Source: Candidatus Gastranaerophilales bacterium (GTDB taxonomy: Bacteria > Cyanobacteriota > Vampirovibrionia > Gastranaerophilales > Gastranaerophilaceae). From it: a stretch of 20,365 nucleotides of DNA. The stretch covers positions 1 through 20,365 of the forward strand of contig JAJQDG010000148.1 in NCBI GenBank assembly GCA_021202305.1, read 5' to 3'. Shown one piece after another: positions 14,585 through 20,365 of this stretch (its first letter is position 1; every line of letters starts with the position of its first letter). A program made the translations under genes and the position numbers. The notes beneath the pieces were generated by a model. That model did not search any database. It was not told where the DNA came from and saw only the letters and a program-made list of their open reading frames with translations.

Positions 14585-14779
14585 TTATTTTACCTCAACT
14601 ACTTCTACTAAATGAGGGATTTTATTAACCATGCCCAAAATTGTCGCATTTTTTGCATGCTCAACAACCCTGTTTGTCTTGCTTAATCCAAGCGCGCGGA
14701 CAATTTTTTCATGTTTTTCCGGTGCGCCGATTGTGGATTTAACTAATTTTATTTGAATTTTTTCCGATTTCTTAGTCAT
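14585..14779 (-). CDS. rpmD: Ribosomal protein uL30
   Basis: The 64-residue protein matches bacterial L30: an IQIKLVKSTIG strand with a downstream RALGLSKTNRVVEH helix motif and a C-terminal VNKIPHLVEV. AAGGTGA precedes the ATG. It sits between rpsE and rplO, the conserved order. rpmD is missing from some bacterial lineages, so its presence is a useful lineage marker. Confidence 0.96.
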   Translation of the reverse strand: MTKKSEKIQIKLVKSTIGAPEKHEKIVRALGLSKTNRVVEHAKNATILGMVNKIPHLVEVVEVK

Positions 14780-14792
14780 TTTGTTTCACCTT

Positions 14793-15443
14793 TTAACCTA
14801 ATAACTGTTTCATTGAAATTCCTCTTTGAACAGCAGCTTCCTTAAATGTTCTTAATTCGGAAAGTGCGTTTAATGTAGCATTTGCGGCATTAAGAGGAGA
14901 TTTAGAGCCGAGTGATTTGCTTAATATATTTTCTATTCCGCAAAGTTCCAAAACAGCACGAACTGCACCGCCTGCAATAACACCGGTACCCTGGCTTGCC
15001 GGTTTTAAAATTACACTGCCGGCACCTGATTTTCCTGTTATTGCATGAGGAATTGTAGTTTTAAAAATAGGCACGGTAATTAAGTTTTTTCTGCCGTCTG
15101 CAATTGCTTTTTGAATTGCCACAATAACTTCGGCTGCTTTTGCAACACCCATGCCCACCTGACCTTTTTTATTTCCGACAATAACAATAGCCCTGAAACT
15201 GAGCTTTTTGCCGCCCTTTACAACTTTTGTAACACGGCGTATTTGAACAACCTGTTCTTTCCATTCGGATTCTGCAGGTTCTACTGTTTCAATTTTTCTT
15301 CTTCTTGATTGTTTCTTTTGAGGTTTAAGTGTAGTAACCGTTTCAACCTGAAGTTCATCAGATGATACTTCATCGGTTTCTTCGGTTAATTCTTCAACAG
15401 TTTCAATTTCACTGATAACATCTTCTTTGTTTTCTTCGCTCAC
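14793..15443 (-). CDS. rpsE: Ribosomal protein uS5 with long acidic N-terminal extension
   Basis: This small-subunit protein is important for decoding fidelity. The conserved body begins near residue 61 ([18 protein letters not shown]) and includes the [17 protein letters not shown] stretch of the double-stranded-RNA-binding-like domain and the C-terminal domain with [15 protein letters not shown] and [12 protein letters not shown]. The total is 216 residues against about 165 for the common form, because of an N-terminal extension of about 55 residues. The first 30 residues hold 14 acidic ones, and a basic patch follows (about 40-50). The start is GTG at 15443 with AAAGG (15453-15457) upstream. 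A TATAAA on the minus strand (15464-15469) might be a local promoter but has no good -35. The usual upstream neighbour rplR is not present. Confidence 0.95.
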   Translation of the reverse strand: MSEENKEDVISEIETVEELTEETDEVSSDELQVETVTTLKPQKKQSRRRKIETVEPAESEWKEQVVQIRRVTKVVKGGKKLSFRAIVIVGNKKGQVGMGVAKAAEVIVAIQKAIADGRKNLITVPIFKTTIPHAITGKSGAGSVILKPASQGTGVIAGGAVRAVLELCGIENILSKSLGSKSPLNAANATLNALSELRTFKEAAVQRGISMKQLLG

Positions 15444-15501
15444 GTTAGATTACCTTTCTCACATTTATATACAACAAAAAGAACACCAAAAACCACCCCA
15501 T

Positions 15502-16983
15502 TTACACAGGGCGCTTAACATGTTCGGTTGTTAAATTTCTGACGTAATCAATAATACATGCTGAAATATTTTTTGCAACCCCTGCATCTAATATTTCAGG
15601 GACAATACGGTTTGACATTAACTCATGCCGGGTTAATATTCCTGCAAGCTCTCTTGCTGCAGTTATTTTTATTTCATCAGGAATAGCTTTTATTCCGGTA
15701 TTTATCACGCCGTCTAAAAACCCGGGAGTAATGAGAATATCTGTTATAAGATTTTCAAAATTACTGTTTGCGCCCGCGATAACCCTTGCGCCGAATTTTT
15801 TTGCAATATCGGGTAAAATTTCGGCTTCGGGCATGGAAAGTGCAAAAATAACGGGGTTTTTTGCCATAATTTGTATGTATTCGGGGCGGAAAATCCCGCC
15901 CTGCGAAACGCCGATAAAGACGTCGGCATTTTTTACAGCATCTTCAAGCTGGCCTTTTAGCCCGAGCTTATTTGTTATTTTGCTTATAGCTTCAAGGCTT
16001 CTGTCGTTGCCGAGCCTGCCTGAATAAACTATACCGAAAGTATCCGTCATAACAACGTTTTTTACGCCAACTTTAAGCGCCATTCGGGCAATTGTCTGCC
16101 CGAGAGCATTTGTTCCGGAGATTACAATTTTCAGCCTGTCGGGTGATTTACCCGTTATTTTTAAGGTGTTAAAAATTCCCGCAAGAACGGCAATTGCTCC
16201 GCATTGGCTGCCGCCATTCAATACGGGGATTTTTGAATTTTGTATCAAAAATTTTTCAATTTCAAAGCATTTTGGCGCCTTAATGCACTCTAAATCAATC
16301 GCAGAGAATGAATTTTCAAGCAAAAGAATTATTCTTTTAATTTCGTTTGTATCCTGTGTATTTAAACATAAAGGTATACTGTCTACATCGCCAAATTCTT
16401 TGTACATAAGAGCCTTTGCTTCCATAAAAGAAAGCCCTGCGGAAGGGTTCATTGCGCCCATATTCATGACATCGGAGCAGTCTGAAAAAATAGCAACAGG
16501 TTTTCTTTGCCCGACGGTTTCAACAATTTTGGTTTCAATTATTCCGCCGAGCGCACTTCTTAATTCAGCAGATTCCATTTCTTCAATTTTTAGGGAATCA
16601 GGCAAAATACTGCCTTTTGAGCAGGTGGGGATAAATTCCCTGTTATCAACGGGGTACCCTTTCAGCAAAGTTGTATCAATACCCATAAAATTAGGAATAA
16701 TAGTGTCTAAAATAAGCTGCAATTCACTTTCCGTACAGCCCGGAATTTCAAAAGGATAGGCATCCGTGTTCATTGTTTCTTTTAGGAAAATTGCCCGATT
16801 GACTGAGTTTGAATAATTGTGTGATAATACGGCGAGTGAATTTGAACGGTTTGTAAGTTCAAAAACCTTAATGGGTTCTTCTTTTATTTTTGCGCAGCTT
16901 TCATAGGCTCCTTCCAAATACAAAAGAGAGAATATTTCATTATTTTTAATTCTTAATTTTGGTGCGGTTTCAATTGTTTTCAT
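15502..16983 (-). CDS. Malic-enzyme homologue with replaced active-site residues (probable pseudoenzyme)
   Basis: The 493-residue protein aligns with the malic enzyme family, which oxidatively decarboxylates malate to pyruvate. The start (FSLLYLEGAYESC) corresponds to the LAYTPGVAEPC region, with the tyrosine kept (Tyr22). EAKALMYKEFGDVDS matches EGKA-FKEFADVD with Lys190 kept, and ADVFIGVS is intact. However, the metal ligands are gone: the E-D pair is Glu232-Cys233, and HDD before QHGTA is Asn256-Gly257-Gly258. The nucleotide-binding GAGAAG reads GTNALG, and the substrate asparagine in ANP is Met384. About 100 residues (about 62-162) are inserted between two copies of an AV-x-S strand. The frame is intact. 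Its ATG overlaps the plsY stop (TAATG). An inactive regulatory paralogue is more likely than an active enzyme, but a new activity is possible. Confidence 0.8.
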   Translation of the reverse strand: MKTIETAPKLRIKNNEIFSLLYLEGAYESCAKIKEEPIKVFELTNRSNSLAVLSHNYSNSVNRAIFLKETMNTDAYPFEIPGCTESELQLILDTIIPNFMGIDTTLLKGYPVDNREFIPTCSKGSILPDSLKIEEMESAELRSALGGIIETKIVETVGQRKPVAIFSDCSDVMNMGAMNPSAGLSFMEAKALMYKEFGDVDSIPLCLNTQDTNEIKRIILLLENSFSAIDLECIKAPKCFEIEKFLIQNSKIPVLNGGSQCGAIAVLAGIFNTLKITGKSPDRLKIVISGTNALGQTIARMALKVGVKNVVMTDTFGIVYSGRLGNDRSLEAISKITNKLGLKGQLEDAVKNADVFIGVSQGGIFRPEYIQIMAKNPVIFALSMPEAEILPDIAKKFGARVIAGANSNFENLITDILITPGFLDGVINTGIKAIPDEIKITAARELAGILTRHELMSNRIVPEILDAGVAKNISACIIDYVRNLTTEHVKRPV

Positions 16984-17588
16984 TAATTTCTTACCTTATT
17001 TTCATTTCCTTTTATCAATCTTTTTATGTTTTCGCGGTGAAGATAAATTATATAAATTGCCGCAATAATTGCATAAAGCGTGTATGCGGGCGGATTATTC
17101 AAAAAATACATTAAAAAAGGTGCAATAATAAGCGCAGTTATTGAACCTATTGAAACGTATTTGCTAACCCATGTAATTACTCCCCAGATTAAAGTTAAAA
17201 TTAATCCGGTAAAAGGGTTTAGTGCGTATAACGTTCCGATACCAGAGGCAACGCTTTTTCCGCCTTTGAAATTTAAAAAAACGGGTTTAGAATGCCCTAT
17301 AATAACCATTATTGCGGCACTGACCGGCAAAAGCCCCCAGGTATCTCCCGATACAAAGCCCTTTGTGAGAATTACGGGAATCATACCTTTAATTGCATCC
17401 AGTATCATTACCGTAAAAAACCACTTTTTCCCGAGAACCCTTTTTACGTTTGTTGCGCCCGTTGAGCCTGAGCCTGTATTTCTTATATCTTCGCCTGTTT
17501 TTAATTTAACAATGATATAGCCGGTTGGAATTGAACCTATAAGATAAGAAATTAATGCAATTATAATCATCAGCCCGAAAACGGTCAT
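16983..17588 (-). CDS. plsY: Glycerol-3-phosphate acyltransferase PlsY
   Basis: PlsY transfers an acyl group from acyl-phosphate to glycerol 3-phosphate, the first step of phospholipid synthesis, in the inner membrane. With the ATG at 17588 it has 201 residues, the family's usual length, and about five membrane segments. The three conserved motifs are present: GSIPTGY with DIRNTGSGSTGATNVKR (usually GSGNPGATN), GHSKPVFLNFKGGKSVA (usually FKGGKGVAT), and HRENIKRLIKG near the C-terminus. The frame continues upstream to 17636, but that would overlap der; AAGGAG nine bases before 17588 settles the start. It starts one base after the der stop. Der-plsY is a common pair, often followed by gpsA; here the malic-enzyme homologue takes that place. 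Confidence 0.95.
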   Translation of the reverse strand: MTVFGLMIIIALISYLIGSIPTGYIIVKLKTGEDIRNTGSGSTGATNVKRVLGKKWFFTVMILDAIKGMIPVILTKGFVSGDTWGLLPVSAAIMVIIGHSKPVFLNFKGGKSVASGIGTLYALNPFTGLILTLIWGVITWVSKYVSIGSITALIIAPFLMYFLNNPPAYTLYAIIAAIYIIYLHRENIKRLIKGNENKVRN

Positions 17589-17589
17589 T

Positions 17590-18903
17590 TTATTTTTCTC
17601 CTTTTTCTTTAAACTGCATGCGCACAGGCGTGCCAAAAAAACCGAACCCTTCGCGGATTTTTTTTAGAAGGTATCTTTTGTATGAATCTTTTAATAGTTT
17701 TTTTGAATTTATAAAAAATGTAAAAGAAGGCGGCTTTGTGTGCGATTGGATAGCATAATATAATTTCAAAAAGCGCCCTTTATCCGATGAAGGCGGATTT
17801 ATTGCCTGAGCTTCGTTTATAATTTTGTTTAATACACTTGTTTGAACCTGTTTTGTGCGCTCTGATTGAATTTCTTTTGAAATTACAAAAATTTGATTTA
17901 ACCTCTTGCCTGCTTTTGCGCTTATAAAAATTTTTCTGGCGTAATTTAAAAAAGGCGCTTCGCTTTCAATTTGTTCTTCTATTTTGTGCGTTTGAATATT
18001 TTTAATCAAATCCCATTTGTTAAATGCAATAATCAAACCGCACCCCGCATCTTCTGCGGTTTGTGCAATTTTTTTATCCTGATCGCTCAAACCTTCGACA
18101 GAATCTATAACAAGCAGACAAATATCAGCCTGCCTGATAGCGCGAATGGCTCTATCTACCGCAAAGGCTTCTATTCCGTAATCAACTTTTGATTTTTTTC
18201 TTATCCCTGCCGTATCTATCAAAATAAAATCCGTGCCGTCAAAATTAATTTCCGAATTAACAGAATCGCGAGTTGTGCCTGATATATCCGACACAATAAC
18301 TCTTTGCTCGTTTAAAATATTATTTAGTATGGAGCTTTTTCCGGCATTCGGTTTGCCTGCAATTGCAATTTTAATGGCGCCATTTTCAACAGATTCATCT
18401 TTTTTGTCGATATCTTTTGTAATGATATCCAATAAATCTCCCACGCCGCCATTTCCATGCAGTGCAGAAATTCCTATTACTTTTTCAAACCCGAGTGCGT
18501 AAAATTCATTTATGAGGGAACTGTCATCTATGGTGTCCACCTTATTTACAACAACAATAACTTCCTTTTTTGATTGCCTTAAAATGTCTGCTATATCATA
18601 ATCATAGGGGTTTAAACCGCTTTTAGCATCAACAGTAAATAAAATTAAATCAGCCTGCTCAATTGCTGTTTTTGCCTGCAAATAAATATTTTTGACAAAT
18701 TCATCATCATCGTTTGTGATAATGCCGCCCGTATCGATTAATACAAACGGTTTTTCCTGCCACAGGGCATCAAGATAAATTCTGTCGCGCGTAACCCCGG
18801 GGGTGTCGTCAACGATAGAATATCTCTGTCCCGTTATTCTGTTTACAAGGGTTGATTTGCCGACATTAGGGCGCCCCACAATTGCAACCGTTTTTGTTTT
18901 CAT
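17590..18903 (-). CDS. der: GTPase Der (EngA), ribosome assembly
   Basis: Der is a tandem GTPase needed for maturation of the large ribosomal subunit. The 437 residues contain two complete G domains. The first has GRPNVGKST (10-18), DDTPGVTRDR (32-41), DTGG (57-60) and NKVD (120-123). The second has GKPNAGKSS (183-191), DISGTTRDS (206-214), DTAG (230-233) and NKWD (295-298). A C-terminal KH-like domain follows (about 350-432) with the usual PPSFTFFINS and GFFGTPVRM stretches. There is no Shine-Dalgarno sequence before the ATG at 18903. Instead a TAAAAT lies exactly six bases upstream, which suggests a leaderless message. Confidence 0.97.
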   Translation of the reverse strand: MKTKTVAIVGRPNVGKSTLVNRITGQRYSIVDDTPGVTRDRIYLDALWQEKPFVLIDTGGIITNDDDEFVKNIYLQAKTAIEQADLILFTVDAKSGLNPYDYDIADILRQSKKEVIVVVNKVDTIDDSSLINEFYALGFEKVIGISALHGNGGVGDLLDIITKDIDKKDESVENGAIKIAIAGKPNAGKSSILNNILNEQRVIVSDISGTTRDSVNSEINFDGTDFILIDTAGIRKKSKVDYGIEAFAVDRAIRAIRQADICLLVIDSVEGLSDQDKKIAQTAEDAGCGLIIAFNKWDLIKNIQTHKIEEQIESEAPFLNYARKIFISAKAGKRLNQIFVISKEIQSERTKQVQTSVLNKIINEAQAINPPSSDKGRFLKLYYAIQSHTKPPSFTFFINSKKLLKDSYKRYLLKKIREGFGFFGTPVRMQFKEKGEK

Positions 18904-18909
18904 AGAAAT

Positions 18910-18915
18910 ATTTTA
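18910..18915 (-). promoter_or_regulatory. Candidate -10 box six bases before der
   Basis: On the minus strand TAAAAT occupies 18910-18915, then ATTTCT, then the der ATG. The predicted transcription start falls on or next to the A of the ATG. No convincing -35 is visible. Confidence 0.4.
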
Positions 18916-18942
18916 CAATAAAAATTATTAAATTAAAGTCGT

Positions 18943-20226
18943 TTAGGCAAATGCACTGAAAACGTCATCTAAATTGTTTTTAAATTTTTTATTTTGTTCC
19001 GGAAAGTCCTGAATATTTTCTTTTTGCATTTTATTATAACGATACTGCGTCCACAGGCGCGAAATCAAAGACAATGAAAAACCCATAAATAAAAGGCTGA
19101 ATGCGTAAGGGACACCGGTTATAAATGCTTTTTCCTTAGTTAAACGTTTTAATTCGTCGGCTGCATTTGTATTTTTAGCTTTTGAAACCGTTTTTGCAAT
19201 TTCAGGCAAATCAACGCTTTTAGGAATTTCTTTTAGTTTTCCGTCTTTGCCTTTTTGAATTAAATCGGGGAATTTACCTTTTTTTGAAAGTGCTTTTTTA
19301 AACCCTGAATCAAAAAGCGAGCTGCCGAATATTGTATAAAAAACAACAAGAGGAACCCTTGTCCACACTTCTTTTTTATCAAGCTCGCCCCTATCCTCCG
19401 CCGCTTTTGAATACCCGAAAAGCCCCGATATTGCAGTAAGCGCCAATTGCCCCTTGCTTAGTGCCAGTTTGCCTTTTTCTTCATCAAAATCGAGTTTTCC
19501 GTATTCACTTAAAAATTTTTCGCCTTTGCCGCCCATTTTTTTTGACAAGTTTTTGCCGGGTTCAAGTAAATTTTCTGAAAATTTTTGTAATTTATCGGAC
19601 TTTGCGCCGAATTTTGCAAGCAAAAGCCCCCCGATAAGGGCGGTGCCTGAATAAATTGCCGCTTTTTTGAGCTGATTTTTTGAATGTTTTTCAACCCTTT
19701 CCTGACGCTTGGGGTCTTCTTTCTGGTTTTTATTCAAAATAACGACATTATTAAAATCAGCTTTTTTAAATGTTTTTAACGTAAAAAGATTTTTAGCAAA
19801 ACTTAAATTGTATTCCGCAATCGGAATACACGCGCATGCAAGCGTAATACCCGCTTTTGCCGCTATGGACCGGCGTTTTAAGCTTTCAGATATTGCTTTA
19901 TTATTTTTAATTGCATCTACGCTTTTTGGTATTAATTCATTTACTTTTTCGCGCGCGGAAGGGTTTTGCGCAGCTTTAAATATTCCGTTTCTAAAAACGT
20001 GTTCCCCCATAATGGGCGCTGCAAAATAAAAAATGCCGGATTCTATAAATTCAAGAAAACTCATTTCGGCAAAATCTTCCTTGCTTCTTGAAAATACTGC
20101 CTTTGGAAGCCAATTTGTTGCTGTATCTTGAATAAATCTTGTGCTTGAAAGATTTTCCTGCGATTTTATAAATGCATTTAAAACTTTTGTACCGCCATCC
20201 ATAGCGGAATAAGGGTTTATTGCCAT
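18943..20226 (-). CDS. Multi-pass hydrophobic protein of unknown function
   Basis: I do not recognise this 427-residue protein. It has five candidate membrane or hydrophobic segments (about 122-138, 188-205, 261-272, 291-305, 368-391) plus a weaker one near 63-74. They are separated by long lysine-rich, highly charged loops (about 150-187, 206-250, 310-365). The C-terminus is polar and ends in DDVFSAFA. There is no signal peptide; the N-terminus (MAINPYSAMDGG) is polar. AAGG seven bases before the ATG at 20226 supports the start. The alternation of Gly/Ala-rich segments with Lys/Asn-rich loops recalls the pair at 8566-9656. It lies 39 bases upstream of der but probably belongs to a separate unit. 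Confidence 0.75.
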   Translation of the reverse strand: MAINPYSAMDGGTKVLNAFIKSQENLSSTRFIQDTATNWLPKAVFSRSKEDFAEMSFLEFIESGIFYFAAPIMGEHVFRNGIFKAAQNPSAREKVNELIPKSVDAIKNNKAISESLKRRSIAAKAGITLACACIPIAEYNLSFAKNLFTLKTFKKADFNNVVILNKNQKEDPKRQERVEKHSKNQLKKAAIYSGTALIGGLLLAKFGAKSDKLQKFSENLLEPGKNLSKKMGGKGEKFLSEYGKLDFDEEKGKLALSKGQLALTAISGLFGYSKAAEDRGELDKKEVWTRVPLVVFYTIFGSSLFDSGFKKALSKKGKFPDLIQKGKDGKLKEIPKSVDLPEIAKTVSKAKNTNAADELKRLTKEKAFITGVPYAFSLLFMGFSLSLISRLWTQYRYNKMQKENIQDFPEQNKKFKNNLDDVFSAFA

Positions 20227-20247
20227 ATTTTTACCTTCATGAATACT

Positions 20248-20275
20248 AAAAAAAACTGCCTTTTTAAAAAAGCAG
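20248..20275 (-). terminator. Intrinsic terminator at the right edge
   Basis: On the minus strand CTGC plus T's pairs with A's plus GCAG (20275 down to 20256, one G-T pair), followed by eight T's (20255 down to 20248). It ends a transcript entering from beyond the right edge and separates it from the 18943-20226 gene. Confidence 0.75.
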
Positions 20276-20304
20276 CTATTGTAACGAAAATGAAATTTAA
20301 AAAA

Positions 20305-20365
20305 TCACATTCGGAACATGCCGCCCAAATTTGAGCCGCACATTGACATTGACATTATTAAATTT
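20305..20365 (-). CDS. Possible C-terminal end of a gene entering from the right edge
   Basis: One minus-strand frame is open from the window edge to a TGA at 20305-20307 and would encode a methionine-rich end, MSMSMCGSNLGGMFRM. A terminator begins about 30 bases beyond the stop, which supports a gene ending here. A second frame is open to a TAA slightly further on, so the choice of frame is uncertain, and nothing can be said about function. Confidence 0.35.
   Translation of the reverse strand, partial: NLIMSMSMCGSNLGGMFRM

Noticed and set aside
16166..16759. A 197-codon plus-strand open frame inside the malic-enzyme homologue
   Set aside because: It is antisense, and the minus-strand frame aligns to the malic enzyme family over its whole length.
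17589..17636. Longer plsY reading back to 17636
   Set aside because: It overlaps the der C-terminus, and the added residues are not part of the family; AAGGAG is correctly placed for the ATG at 17588.
20338..20354. Tandem CATTGA repeat as a regulatory repeat
   Set aside because: It lies in the likely C-terminal coding end, where it reads as alternating Met-Ser; three copies of six bases are too few to call a repeat element.
1..20365. tRNA genes, CRISPR array, insertion sequences, phage genes
   Set aside because: I looked for clover-leaf T-loop motifs, regularly spaced repeats, transposase or integrase motifs and terminal repeats, and saw none by eye.

Overview
The window is AT-rich bacterial DNA with tightly packed genes, few spacers, and no tRNA, rRNA, CRISPR array or insertion sequence that I can see. 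Several genes encode hydrophobic proteins of no recognisable family, one of them with an N-terminal SPNFKG motif. From memory, proteins of this kind recur in gut Gastranaerophilales (non-photosynthetic Cyanobacteria, 'Melainabacteria'/Vampirovibrionia). That placement is an inference from style and could not be tested here.

Left part (1-3570), plus strand: a membrane-anchored phosphodiester glycosidase-domain protein, a Gly/Ser/Ala-rich protein of unknown function, a spacer with three long, perfectly paired tandem hairpins (2501-2663), and a two-gene unit of small basic or coiled-coil proteins. Next comes a minus-strand bioA (biotin synthesis), divergent from tpiA (triosephosphate isomerase).

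Middle (5700-8540): a nucleotide/nucleobase deaminase neighbourhood. It holds a GuaD-like deaminase, a dCMP deaminase and, 12 bases after the latter, an amidohydrolase that has lost several canonical metal ligands. A small double zinc-ribbon protein lies on the opposite strand between them. Two overlapping minus-strand genes for hydrophobic proteins follow (8566-9656). They are divergent from a 2-isopropylmalate synthase whose stop codon abuts, head-on, the stop of map.

Right part (11351-20226), all minus strand: in transcription order, an unknown multi-pass protein, der (ribosome assembly GTPase), plsY (phospholipid synthesis), a malic-enzyme homologue with its metal site and other active-site residues replaced, then the 3' part of the spc ribosomal operon: rpsE, rpmD, rplO, secY, adk, map. 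The usual upstream genes (rplR, rplF, rpsH and others) are not next to rpsE, and infA/rpmJ do not follow map. The tail of another minus-strand gene may enter at the right edge and end at a terminator.

The best candidates for something undescribed are the degenerate malic enzyme with an inserted segment of about 100 residues, the degenerate amidohydrolase beside a dCMP deaminase, the triple-hairpin spacer, and two genes (the GuaD-like gene and der) whose -10 box lies exactly six bases before an ATG that has no Shine-Dalgarno sequence, which suggests leaderless mRNAs.
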